NCBI GenBank assembly: GCA_035295665.1 | Contig: DATGIQ010000700.1 | Location: forward strand, 1 to 11,579 | Direction: 5' to 3' | From: DATGIQ01 sp035295665 | Lineage (GTDB): Bacteria > Planctomycetota > Planctomycetia > Gemmatales > Gemmataceae | DNA: 11,579 nucleotides | In this document: positions 1-6,770 of the stretch, one piece after another | Numbering within the stretch: the first letter of the stretch is position 1 | How the letters are laid out: each line of letters begins with the position of its first letter | Program-made: the position numbers and the translations under genes | Notes under the pieces: generated by a model | Databases searched by the model: none | Told to the model about the DNA's origin: nothing | What the model saw: the letters and a program-made list of their open reading frames with translations, nothing else

Positions 1-37
1 TGGACGCGCCAGCGAAGCTCCTTCGCTGGCGCGTCCA
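1..37. repeat. Perfect 17-bp inverted repeat (hairpin) at the window edge
   Basis: Bases 1-17 are the exact reverse complement of bases 21-37, with a three-base CTC loop. The stem is GC-rich and has no mismatch. No T-run follows on the plus strand, and the minus-strand continuation lies outside the window. It is 38 bp past the stop of the minus-strand precorrin-2 dehydrogenase gene, so it could be a terminator, a dispersed palindromic repeat, or a fold-back artefact if the source contig ends here. It also lies within the possible partial ORF at 1-68, where so perfect a palindrome would be unusual for coding sequence. Confidence 0.8.
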
Positions 38-68
38 GCTTGTGGGCGGCAACTTCATGCACGGCCAT
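1..68 (-). CDS. Possible start of a downstream gene, truncated by the window edge
   Basis: An ATG at 68-66 on the minus strand opens a frame that stays open to base 1 (22 codons, beginning MAVHEVAAHKLDAPAK). It starts 7 bp after the TAA of the precorrin-2 dehydrogenase gene, which is normal operon spacing, and its codons end mostly in G or C as in the neighbours. Against it: there is no Shine-Dalgarno site, and most of the visible part lies in the perfect hairpin at 1-37. A second ATG at 76-74 overlaps the upstream stop (TAATG) in another frame and looks less coding-like. I do not recognise the product. Confidence 0.3.
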   Translation of the reverse strand, partial: MAVHEVAAHKLDAPAKELRWRV

Positions 69-75
69 TTGGGCA

Positions 76-714
76 TTATACCGGATCGGCCGAACGCCGG
101 GCCAGAGCTGCAATCTCCGCCATCATCGCTGCGCGCACTGCCGACTGCTCTTCGCGCCGCAGCCGCTCCAGCCAATCCCACTGGCAGAGACGCTCCAACA
201 GGGCGCGCCGCTGCGGCGCATCGGGGATCGCGGCCAAGACGAGGGGTCGCAATTCGCTCAGCAGTGCCACCCAGGTACCAAAGGCTTCATCGAATTGGCT
301 CTCCAGCAGAAGGCGAACCGCCTGGGCCAATCCTGGTGCAGCCCCGCCGGTGCCGATCGCCGCGGTGAACTGTCCGCGCCGGACCGTGGCCGGGACATAA
401 AAATCGCCGTTGGCCGGATCGTCCGCCGCATTTACCCACACCCCCTGACTACGAGCGTCTCGAACGATCCGCTGATTCACTTCTCCAGACGCAGCCGCAA
501 ACACCAAGGCAGCGCCATGCAGGTGACCGGCTGCGTAGCGCTCTGTGATCCATTCCAAACGCGGTGAATCCAGATGCGGCGGACGGTTCTCCAGACAAAC
601 CATGCGCACCCGGGCACCGCTCTCCAGGAGAGCCGCGGTTTTGCGCTGGCCGACCGGTCCGCCGCCGATCACGACACAGAGGCGATCCTGCACGTTGAGG
701 AATAAGGGGAACAT
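76..714 (-). CDS. Precorrin-2 dehydrogenase / siroheme synthase N-terminal-type protein
   Basis: Predicted NAD-dependent oxidase of precorrin-2 to sirohydrochlorin, a cytoplasmic step of siroheme (and possibly haem d1 or cobalamin) synthesis; this fold can also insert iron. The 212 residues match the length of stand-alone Met8p/CysG-N proteins, with no methyltransferase domain fused. It begins MFPLFLNVQDRLCVVIGGG, the typical family start, with the Rossmann loop GGGPVGQRK near residues 17-25. The segment VNAADDPANGDFYVPATVRR corresponds to the family region NVVDxPxxxxFxxPA, which carries the catalytic aspartate in CysG. The following glycine-rich stretch reads GTGGAAPGLAQ where relatives usually have STGGxSPxLA, so the usual serine is replaced. 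There is no clear Shine-Dalgarno site; the start is chosen from the family N-terminus. It follows the sigma-54 activator gene by 54 bp and may be cotranscribed with it. Confidence 0.88.
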   Translation of the reverse strand: MFPLFLNVQDRLCVVIGGGPVGQRKTAALLESGARVRMVCLENRPPHLDSPRLEWITERYAAGHLHGAALVFAAASGEVNQRIVRDARSQGVWVNAADDPANGDFYVPATVRRGQFTAAIGTGGAAPGLAQAVRLLLESQFDEAFGTWVALLSELRPLVLAAIPDAPQRRALLERLCQWDWLERLRREEQSAVRAAMMAEIAALARRSADPV

Positions 715-768
715 CCGACGATGGGGGAACGGAGTGAAAAAACAACTACTGCTTATCGCTTCTTGTCC

Positions 769-1851
769 TCAATCGCCCCGTCCTCCTTCCTCCTTCGTGT
801 CCTCGAGCGCAAACTCGCTCAACTTCTTGTGCAAGGTATTGCGATTGATGCCGAGGCGGGCGGCGGCCTTAACCTGGACGTTGTCGCACAGCTGCATGAC
901 CTGCTCGATCAGCTCGCGTTCAATTCCTCCGACCAGGCGTTCGTACAGGTTCCCCTCTTCCGTGGGCAGACTCTGAATGCCGACGCGGACCAAATGCTGA
1001 ATCAAGCTCAGCACATCTCCCGTTCTGGCCCCGGCCGGCCGAAGCCGACGCTCATGGCGTCCGGGCAAGGCAAGCATTCCCGGCTCGAGCGGATGGCCAT
1101 TGGCCATGACGACAGCGCGTTCGATGTAATTTTCCAGCTCGCGCACATTGCCCGGCCAATCGTATTCCTGAAGCGCCTGGAGCACTTCGGATGTCAGCTC
1201 CGGCGTGTCCCGGCGATTCTCTTCGCTGTAACGTTCCAGGAAGAACTGACCTAGGGCCGGGATGTCCTCGCGCCGTTCACGCAGCGGCGGGAGACGGATG
1301 GGAACCACATTCAGGCGATAGTACAAGTCATCACGAAATCGGCCAGCCTCGATCTCATCTTCGAGCGATTGGTTGGTGGCGGCGATGACGCGGGTGTCCA
1401 CACGGATGGTCCGACTCTCTCCAACGCGCTCAAATTCGCGTTCTTGCAGAACCCGCAACAATTTGACTTGCAGCTTCGGGCTCATGCTCGAGATTTCGTC
1501 CAGGAAAATGGTGCCGCCGTGGGCGGCCTCGAAGCGGCCGGTCTTGTTGTCGATGGCGCCGGTGAAGGCCCCTTTCACGTGGCCAAACAGCTCACTCTCC
1601 AGCAAGTTCTCGCTCAGGGCACCGCAGTTGACACGGATATACGGACCGTCGGCGCGTGGACTGAGCCGATGGATAGCCCGGGCGATCAGCTCCTTGCCGG
1701 TGCCGGTTTCGCCAATGAGCAGGACGCTGGCACGGGAAGGAGCCACCAGCCGGGTGCGCTGGTACACTTCGCGCATTGCCGCACTGCTGCCGACGATCTC
1801 AGGGATTGGCTCATCCAGAGCGGGAGACGTATCGTTGTGTTCTAGTCCCAT
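769..1851 (-). CDS. Sigma-54-dependent transcriptional activator without a sensor domain (PspF-like architecture)
   Basis: A bacterial enhancer-binding protein that would use ATP hydrolysis to open sigma-54 promoters. In the 360-residue reading it has Walker A GETGTGKE (47-54), the sigma-54 contact loop GAFTGA (94-99), Walker B GTIFLDEI (113-120), the WPGNVREL sensor-II motif (232-239) and a Fis-type helix-turn-helix near 323-346 containing LGINRNTLHKKL. Only about 18 residues precede the AAA+ domain, so there is no receiver, GAF or PAS domain; control must come from another protein, from expression level, or not at all. A longer frame starts at 2040 but its first 63 residues overlap the sigma-factor gene and look non-coding (Cys/Pro-rich), so I take the ATG at 1851, preceded by a weak GGAA. 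It lies 100 bp after the sigma-factor gene and 54 bp before the siroheme gene. Its targets are unknown; candidates are the sigma-54-like promoters at 6994 and 6540. Confidence 0.9.
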   Translation of the reverse strand: MGLEHNDTSPALDEPIPEIVGSSAAMREVYQRTRLVAPSRASVLLIGETGTGKELIARAIHRLSPRADGPYIRVNCGALSENLLESELFGHVKGAFTGAIDNKTGRFEAAHGGTIFLDEISSMSPKLQVKLLRVLQEREFERVGESRTIRVDTRVIAATNQSLEDEIEAGRFRDDLYYRLNVVPIRLPPLRERREDIPALGQFFLERYSEENRRDTPELTSEVLQALQEYDWPGNVRELENYIERAVVMANGHPLEPGMLALPGRHERRLRPAGARTGDVLSLIQHLVRVGIQSLPTEEGNLYERLVGGIERELIEQVMQLCDNVQVKAAARLGINRNTLHKKLSEFALEDTKEEGGRGD

Positions 1852-1926
1852 GAATTCCACAGGGCGGAAAGTCAAGAATTTACCTTCTATCTGGTGTACG
1901 TACTGGGCACACGAATTGCAACAGGA

Positions 1927-1944
1927 CCTGAACTCTCGTTCAGG
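1927..1944 (-). terminator. Short hairpin just after the sigma-factor stop codon
   Basis: CCTGAAC-TCTC-GTTCAGG forms a perfect 7-bp stem with a 4-nt loop, 7 bp downstream of the minus-strand stop at 1952. No clear U-run follows, so it may be an attenuator or an RNA-stabilising hairpin between the two regulatory genes instead of a full terminator. Confidence 0.35.
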
Positions 1945-1951
1945 ATGCGGA

Positions 1952-2788
1952 TCACCGTTCCGACTTTTCGGAGGGTGGCAGGCTCTTGCCGCGGGCTGCC
2001 AGGGCGCGGGCCAACTGGTCTGCGGACAGGCGCGGTTCATCCATCAGCAGTCCGGCCATCTCCGTCAACACGAAATGGGAAAGATCATCGCCGGTCCAGC
2101 CTTCGGCCACCAGCCGCTGACCGACCGCGTCCAGGCAACGGTCGCGCAACTGGGACGTCTGCCGCGAGATCGTTCCCTCATGGACCCCTAGTAGATTGGC
2201 CACCTCGCGCTGGCTCATCCGGTAGCGGAGGCGTAGTCCCAGGATCAGCACCTCCGTATCGCTCAATTCTTTGAGGTAGTCACGGGCGGCCAGGCAGAAC
2301 GCTTCATGCCAGCGTCCATCGGCCTCGGTGGGCAGCGGCAGCGCTACATCGTCCTCGGGAAGTGCCTGGACTCCGCTGCGCTGGCGGAGCTGCGAAATGT
2401 GCCAGTTTTGGAAGACGCGAATCAACCAGGGCACAAGCGGCCGCTGACCATCATACCGGGCCAACACCGGCACCGAACCGGGCGTCTCCGACACCAGCAA
2501 ATGGCTCCAAAACTCGCTCACCGCGCTATCCTGACGTTCCTCATCGTGGGGATAGAGCCGAACGGCCCGTGCTCGTAGCGCATCGACCAGCAGGCAATCC
2601 GAACGACTGGCGCGGGCGGCAAAAAGGCACTCCCAAGCCTGTCGCCTTCCTTCCAGGCAGCCAACCGCGAGAAACCAATCGAGCGGATAGAGGTGATCGA
2701 GATACTGCTCCCAGGAAGCCGTCGCGGTCTGCTTGGCCCGGTAAAGTTCGAAGGTACGCTGCAAGTGCCTGTCCAGCTGCTCCGGCAT
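1952..2788 (-). CDS. Divergent sigma-70-family (ECF-like) RNA polymerase sigma factor
   Basis: Likely an alternative sigma factor. In the 278-residue reading, residues 88-137 resemble region 2: SEFWSHLL, then RYDGQRPLVPWLIRVFQNWH, the pattern of the core-binding and -10 helices. Residues 170-218 are a clear region 4 helix-turn-helix (LKELSDTEVLILGLRLRYR followed by MSQREVANLLGVHEGTISRQ), which would read the -35 element. About 60 extra C-terminal residues follow, which ordinary ECF factors lack; their role is unknown. Three starts are possible: 2899 (weak GGGGA, reads through a 7-bp tandem repeat giving TDYGLRT-TNYELRT), 2812 (no Shine-Dalgarno), and 2788 (GGTGG 5 nt ahead). I prefer 2788 because the repeat is probably not coding, but 2812 is nearly as good. 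No anti-sigma gene is adjacent; the next gene is the sigma-54 activator, which makes a regulatory pair. Confidence 0.75.
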   Translation of the reverse strand: MPEQLDRHLQRTFELYRAKQTATASWEQYLDHLYPLDWFLAVGCLEGRRQAWECLFAARASRSDCLLVDALRARAVRLYPHDEERQDSAVSEFWSHLLVSETPGSVPVLARYDGQRPLVPWLIRVFQNWHISQLRQRSGVQALPEDDVALPLPTEADGRWHEAFCLAARDYLKELSDTEVLILGLRLRYRMSQREVANLLGVHEGTISRQTSQLRDRCLDAVGQRLVAEGWTGDDLSHFVLTEMAGLLMDEPRLSADQLARALAARGKSLPPSEKSER

Positions 2789-2837
2789 CACTTCCACCGT
2801 GGGCAATTGCATGCGGCAAAAGTGGTACAGCAATTTC

Positions 2838-2878
2838 GTTCGTAGCTCGTAGTTCGTAGTTCGTAGTCCGTAGTCGGT
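2838..2878. repeat. Heptanucleotide tandem repeat (TTCGTAG family)
   Basis: About six imperfect copies of a 7-bp unit run in tandem: TTCGTAG, CTCGTAG, TTCGTAG, TTCGTAG, TCCGTAG, then a decayed unit. They lie just upstream of the preferred start of the sigma-factor gene. Seven is not a multiple of three, so a change in copy number would shift the frame between the distal ATG (2899) and the gene body. Read on the minus strand, three units encode a 7-residue repeat. Confidence 0.85.
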
Positions 2879-2948
2879 CTTTGGCAACTTCTTTGTCATG
2901 ATTTAAGGCTTCCCCGGAAATCCTCAATCACTTCTGGCTGGCTACGGA

Positions 2949-3983
2949 CTATGTTATCGGCACAAATATCTGCACCTCGATCCGGCTGGGCGGCATCGGT
3001 TCGGATTCGGGCAGCGGCGGGGCCAGGGTACCCAGGCCGATGGCGGTCACTTTGCGGGACCGGAACCAACCGAGTTTCTGTACGGAATGGCGAGCCTTCA
3101 GGTAAGCGCTGACCGCTTCGCTTTGCTGCTTGGTGAGCGTACGGGCCGCAACCGGAGTTGTATTTTTGGCATCGGCATAGGCGACGACGACGACCTCAGA
3201 GCCCTTTTGCTTGAGACCAGCCAGCCAGGAACCGAGGTCGTCCAGGCGTTGGCAGCCTTCCGCCGTGAGCACCGCTTGGCCGGGCTCGAACAACTCTCTC
3301 TCGGAGAAGAACCGCCGGTTCCGCCGGCAATCGGGACGGACAAGTAGACTCTGTGGGTCCTCTACGTAGTTGCGCACCAAGGGCAAGCGTTTGAGCGCGT
3401 CGGCATCCTGCTGCAGCGAGCACATGGTTTCGCGGCTCTGTTCGAGCAGGGCAACCACGTTGGTGTACGCTTCCGGATCCTGGACGAGCTTGCCGACGGT
3501 TCCCTGTCCGTTACGGATGGCTTCCAGAGTGGAAGTCACCTGGTTCAGAACCTCGGTCAATTCCATGCTGGCCCGCGACGCCAGCAGCGCATTGTCTTCG
3601 ATGGGCGGAGCCGACACTGTGCCGGGATGAATTTCCACCACTTTGCTGCCGATCATCCCTTCGCTCACAATCTGAGCGCTGGCGTCGGCACGGACAAGGT
3701 GCCGCAATTGGCCGCCCAGGCGCAGGCGCAGCTTGACTTCGCCACCGGGTACCGCGGGGGGTTCGACTGCTTCTACCTCGCCGGCCTCGATTCCTTGCAC
3801 CCGAACACGCGTCCCGGCTTCCACGCCACGGATTTGTGGAAAACCGACCACGACATGAAACGTATCGCCCCAGCGCCACTGCCGGCTACCGACCGCAAAC
3901 AGACCGGTGGCAGCGAGCGTCAACCCGACGAAAACGACCAAGCCCAGGACCAACGCCTGCAGACGTGAGAGAGAACGCGACAT
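2949..3983 (-). CDS. MlaD-type MCE domain protein with a C-terminal OmpA-like domain
   Basis: Probable inner-membrane-anchored lipid-transport component. In the 344-residue reading there is one N-terminal membrane helix (about 9-31, LVLGLVVFVGLTLAATGLFA) and an MCE domain at about 42-120 (FPQIRGVEAGTRVRVQGIEA, then SEGMIGSKVVEIHPG). A linker of about 100 residues includes the MCE-protein motif GTVGKLVQDPEAY (161-173). Residues 225-342 resemble an OmpA-like peptidoglycan-binding domain: a start like FFSERELFEPGQAVLTAEG, a VVVVAYAD strand, a TLTKQQSEAVSAYLKAR helix, and a degenerate SRIEVQIF where OmpA has NRRVEI. MCE proteins form hexamers that shuttle phospholipids between membranes; the extra domain could tether the complex to the cell wall. 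The start at 3983 has GGAG 7 nt ahead; an upstream ATG at 4031 lacks this. No ABC permease or ATPase partner is visible in the window. Confidence 0.85.
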   Translation of the reverse strand: MSRSLSRLQALVLGLVVFVGLTLAATGLFAVGSRQWRWGDTFHVVVGFPQIRGVEAGTRVRVQGIEAGEVEAVEPPAVPGGEVKLRLRLGGQLRHLVRADASAQIVSEGMIGSKVVEIHPGTVSAPPIEDNALLASRASMELTEVLNQVTSTLEAIRNGQGTVGKLVQDPEAYTNVVALLEQSRETMCSLQQDADALKRLPLVRNYVEDPQSLLVRPDCRRNRRFFSERELFEPGQAVLTAEGCQRLDDLGSWLAGLKQKGSEVVVVAYADAKNTTPVAARTLTKQQSEAVSAYLKARHSVQKLGWFRSRKVTAIGLGTLAPPLPESEPMPPSRIEVQIFVPIT

Positions 3984-4073
3984 GGGACTGCTCCGGAATT
4001 TGGCCCGGTTGGGTAAACCGGGATTCATCATTCATGGCAGCAGACCGTGCCATCGGTCCAGCCGTCCGTTCTC

Positions 4074-4079
4074 ATTATA
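4074..4079 (-). promoter_or_regulatory. Possible -10 element (TATAAT) for the MCE gene
   Basis: A perfect TATAAT reads on the minus strand 91-96 bp upstream of the MCE gene start, in the gap after the acetamidase gene. No convincing -35 hexamer lies 16-18 bp away, so the call rests on the -10 alone. The same GG-TATAAT word recurs on the minus strand at 76-81 region and 10345-10350. Confidence 0.3.
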
Positions 4080-4082
4080 CCG

Positions 4083-4101
4083 TCCGTCCGGTCCGGACGG
4101 A
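4083..4101 (-). terminator. Hairpin downstream of the acetamidase-family gene
   Basis: TCCGTCCGG-T-CCGGACGGA is a perfect 9-bp inverted repeat around one base, 18 bp after the minus-strand stop at 4120. It lacks a U-run, so it is either a weak terminator or a protein-binding palindrome near the promoter of the next gene. Confidence 0.4.
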
Positions 4102-4119
4102 TGGGCTGTCGATGCGGGC

Positions 4120-5166
4120 TCATTTCTCCTTGAAGATTTCTTTGGGGATCATACCATGCACCCCCTTGGTGCCATCGACCACCTGGGTGACCCGGAAATC
4201 GACGGCCACGCTGGCCAACATGTACGCCTGATCCGGGCTGAGATGCTTTTCGGTGGTCAGGAAATCGACAGCTTGCCGTGCTGCAAGCTTCATCGCCTGG
4301 GTCAGGTCCTTGTCCAGTCCCATGACAATGACATGGGTCGGAGTCTCGGCGCGGGGCCAGCGCAGGTGCAGATCCTTGCGGACGATGAACTGGAGTGAGC
4401 CGTGCAGCGAGGTTTCCAGCGCCGTGATATCGATTTCCCCGTCGCCCTGGGCTGCATGGCCATCGCCCACGGCGAACAGCGCGCCCGGGGCATGCACCGG
4501 GATGAAGAGCGTCGTGCCGGCGACCAATTCCTTGTTATCCAGATTGCCGGCGTGGTTGCCTGGTGGCACACTGCTGATGCGACCGGCCGACATTGGCGGG
4601 GCAACTCCCATGCTGCCGAAGAACGGCCGCAGCGGGATCTCGATCCCGTCGGCAAAGCGGGCCATCATTCGTTTTTCATCGAGGGGGATAATCCTCGTTC
4701 GCGCCCGTGGAAAATCTTCCGGCAGCAAGCCGCCCCGCGGGCTGAACCCGTTGTAGGAGTAGGGCAGGGCCAGCTTGATCTTCTGGATACGGACTTCCAG
4801 GGTATCGCCCGGCTCGGCCTCCTCCACGTAAATCGGCCCGGTCAGGATATGCCCACCGGGGCCCTTGTCGGTCACTTCTTTGAAGATGTCCCGCAGTGCT
4901 TGCTCCACCTGTGCCGGAGGCAACAACGCCTTTTCTAACCCCTGGGGGCTGTTGGTGATGAGCGACTGCACCTCCACGGTATCGCCCGACTTGATTCGAA
5001 GCACGGGCTTGGCGCTGGCATCGTAGTAGCCCCAGGCGATGGTCTTGGGCGTGGCCTTCAGTTGATGCGTTTGCCGGGCCGGTTCATTGCCGTTCGGTTG
5101 GCCTCCGACTTGGCCGGCGGCCAAGACCAGGGCCCCGATTGCCAAGATCGCCATGGCTTTGCTCAT
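4120..5166 (-). CDS. Exported acetamidase/formamidase-family protein
   Basis: Member of the FmdA/AmdA family, metal-dependent amidases that release ammonia from formamide or acetamide; the real substrate here is unknown. In the 348-residue reading, family motifs are GPGGHILTGPIYVEEAEPGD (102-121), YNGFSPRGGLLPEDF (138-152), SMGVAPP (185-191), GNHAGNLDNKEL (203-214), FIPVHAPGALFAVGDGHAAQ (221-240) and GDGEIDITALET (241-252). Residues 1-22 (MSKAMAILAIGALVLAAGQV and onward) form a signal peptide, so the enzyme is predicted to work outside the cytoplasm, unlike classical cytoplasmic formamidases. The start at 5166 has GGAGGG 4 nt ahead; a longer frame from 5235 would bury the signal peptide and lacks support. 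It is divergent from the AAA ATPase gene with 190 bp between them. No amide or urea transporter is adjacent. Confidence 0.88.
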   Translation of the reverse strand: MSKAMAILAIGALVLAAGQVGGQPNGNEPARQTHQLKATPKTIAWGYYDASAKPVLRIKSGDTVEVQSLITNSPQGLEKALLPPAQVEQALRDIFKEVTDKGPGGHILTGPIYVEEAEPGDTLEVRIQKIKLALPYSYNGFSPRGGLLPEDFPRARTRIIPLDEKRMMARFADGIEIPLRPFFGSMGVAPPMSAGRISSVPPGNHAGNLDNKELVAGTTLFIPVHAPGALFAVGDGHAAQGDGEIDITALETSLHGSLQFIVRKDLHLRWPRAETPTHVIVMGLDKDLTQAMKLAARQAVDFLTTEKHLSPDQAYMLASVAVDFRVTQVVDGTKGVHGMIPKEIFKEK

Positions 5167-5234
5167 TTTTCCCTCCGGCGGATTCGGGCCGTGTCGAAGG
5201 ATGCCCATGCCGACGGGGACTCTTCCGAACGACA

Positions 5235-5249
5235 CGTACCTGTGGTACG
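5235..5249. promoter_or_regulatory. Small palindrome in the divergent intergenic region
   Basis: CGTACC-TGT-GGTACG is a perfect 6-bp inverted repeat in the 190-bp region between the acetamidase-family gene (minus) and the AAA ATPase gene (plus). A second, weaker one, CCAGA-AAC-TCTGG, lies at 5305-5317. Either could be an operator for one or both genes. I see no convincing -35/-10 pair in the region. Confidence 0.3.
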
Positions 5250-5356
5250 AGTAGCGATCTGCTGCACCCCAGGCAATAGAATGGGCTCGGACTCAATCGC
5301 ATATCCAGAAACTCTGGTAAACCGAACCTTTCCGCTTCCGGCAGCCTCTATTCTCT

Positions 5357-6550
5357 GTGGTAACCAAACTTCAGCAATACACCGCCGATCATCGCTACTT
5401 GTTGGAGGTCATTGCGCACGCGGCCGGTTTCACGGCACCGGTGGCCATTGAGCTCGATCAGTTCGCTGCGCCCCTTCTGAAAGCGGCGCGCAAAGGAGCG
5501 TTGCTGCCGATCGATGGCGTCTTGGTGCGCGACTGGAATCCCGACTTTCGGGATTTGCACTCGGGGATCCAGCTCGGCATGCGGCTGTACGAAGTGGAAG
5601 GGATTCGTTTCGTCAAGGTCCGCTTCAACTACAACGATCAAGCCAACGTTGGGGGGCTCGACTTCGTCGCGGTTGACCGCAAGGATTACCGGCGTCTGTA
5701 CAAGACGGCGCTCCGCTGCCGTCGCGATGATGAGCCGGCCGGCCAACCGCCCGTGCTGGAAGTCGGCCAGGCGGAGGTCCTGTGGAAGAACACCATCGGC
5801 TACCTGGAGCCAGCGAATCTGCGCCGCATCCGAGCGTACGGCGGCCGGGCCAAGCGGGGTGTGCTCCTGATGGGCCCGCCCGGTAACGGCAAGACGAGCG
5901 CCTGCCGCTGGCTTTGGGAAGCGTGCCGGCAGCGGAACTGGCAGTGGCGGCTGGTCACGCCGGACAGCTATCAGCAAGCCCGCAACAGCTGCAACCCACA
6001 AGAGGCGGTCCGCGAACTCTTCAGTGTCGAAGGGCGGGGCATTGTCTTTTTCGACGACATGGATTTGGCCTTGCGCGATCGGGAGACGGTGCAAGAAACA
6101 GACGATCAGGCAGTCTTCCTTGGCGCCCTGGACGGCATCAGTGTGCAAGAGGGGGTTGTCTTTGTCTTTACCACGAATTGCGCTCCCGAGCTAATCGATC
6201 ATGCCTTCAAACGGCCCGGCCGGCTCGATCTGGTGCTCCACTTGAAGGCTCCCGGCGCCACCATGCGCCGCCAGCTCATCGAGCGTTGGCACGAAGAAAT
6301 CCGAGCCCATCTGGATCCAGATGCGGTGATCGCTTCCACGGAAGGGGTGAGCTTCGCCGAGATCGAGGAGCTAAAAAACCTGCTGCTCATGCACTTTCTG
6401 GACACCGCTTGCTGGGATTGGCGGTGGGCGTTGGATCAGTTCGAAGCGAATCGGCAGGAACTGACCAACCGCCCGCGGCGCTGTGTCGGTTTTGCCCAGC
6501 ACCTTCTCCAGCCCCATCTGCGCGGGGCGTCGGAAGGAAATGGCACGTAA
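5357..6550 (+). CDS. AAA-family ATPase with an unrecognised N-terminal domain
   Basis: A 397-residue single-AAA protein. Residues 168-300 carry Walker A GPPGNGKT (173-180), a Walker B region IVFFDDMD (229-236), sensor-1 FTTN (271-274) and the RPGRLD arginine-finger motif (286-291), the pattern of classical AAA ATPases (the BCS1/spastin/FtsH type). The N-terminal 150 residues (for example LYEVEGIRFVKVRFNYNDQA at 77-96) are a conserved-looking domain I cannot name; it may bind the substrate. The C-terminal 75 residues form the helical lid and a tail rich in W and R. It has no membrane segment. Start: GTG at 5357, without a Shine-Dalgarno site; a start further in cannot be excluded, although the frame before it also stays open a little. 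It stands alone: the next plus-strand gene follows a strong terminator. Likely an unfoldase or remodelling factor; the target is unknown. Confidence 0.85.
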   Translation: MVTKLQQYTADHRYLLEVIAHAAGFTAPVAIELDQFAAPLLKAARKGALLPIDGVLVRDWNPDFRDLHSGIQLGMRLYEVEGIRFVKVRFNYNDQANVGGLDFVAVDRKDYRRLYKTALRCRRDDEPAGQPPVLEVGQAEVLWKNTIGYLEPANLRRIRAYGGRAKRGVLLMGPPGNGKTSACRWLWEACRQRNWQWRLVTPDSYQQARNSCNPQEAVRELFSVEGRGIVFFDDMDLALRDRETVQETDDQAVFLGALDGISVQEGVVFVFTTNCAPELIDHAFKRPGRLDLVLHLKAPGATMRRQLIERWHEEIRAHLDPDAVIASTEGVSFAEIEELKNLLLMHFLDTACWDWRWALDQFEANRQELTNRPRRCVGFAQHLLQPHLRGASEGNGT

Positions 6551-6556
6551 GTTGTT
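6540..6556 (+). promoter_or_regulatory. Possible sigma-54 promoter at the end of the AAA gene
   Basis: ATGGCACGTAAGTTGTT matches the -24/-12 consensus YTGGCACG-N4-TTGCW closely: TGGCACG is perfect and the spacing is right, but the -12 GC is GT here and the first base is A. It overlaps the last codons and stop of the AAA ATPase gene, so part of the match could be chance. It would start a transcript near 6566 that ends at the terminator at 6771-6814. Confidence 0.3.
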
Positions 6557-6639
6557 TTCACAACAGTCCCTATTCGGTTGATTCCACAAATCCGCGCAAG
6601 AGGGAACAGCGGGCGCGAAAAACAACTTCGAGGATCGAT

Positions 6640-6759
6640 ATGGTGTTTACCCGCGACCGGCGGGATTTCGCAGTCTACCGCTACAGCAAGAACAATTCAG
6701 TCCGACTGATTTCCGCACTTGGCCGGTCAATTTCATCGCCACCAAGACCGGCAGTTTAG
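6640..6759 (+). CDS. Possible small protein, 39 codons
   Basis: An ATG at 6640 with GAGG 7 nt ahead opens a 39-residue frame (MVFTRDRRDFAVYRYSKNNS and onward) ending in TAG 11 bp before the terminator hairpin begins. The peptide is basic and has no membrane helix or known motif. It lies between a possible sigma-54 promoter and a strong terminator, so a short transcript is plausible, but that transcript could equally be a non-coding RNA or simply the trailer of the ATPase mRNA. Apart from this ORF, the stretch 6551-6770 holds only a weak 5-bp hairpin at 6551-6564. Confidence 0.25.
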   Translation: MVFTRDRRDFAVYRYSKNNSVRLISALGRSISSPPRPAV

Positions 6760-6770
6760 AAACACGGAAA

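Noticed and set aside
1373..2191. A 272-codon plus-strand frame across the sigma-54 activator and sigma-factor genes
   Set aside because: Shadow of two well-supported minus-strand genes; the translation is low-complexity and matches nothing.
5914..6759. A 281-codon plus-strand frame overlapping the AAA ATPase in another frame
   Set aside because: Most of it lies inside the ATPase gene and reads as Arg/Pro/Ser-rich shadow sequence; only its last 39 codons fall outside and are listed as a possible small ORF.
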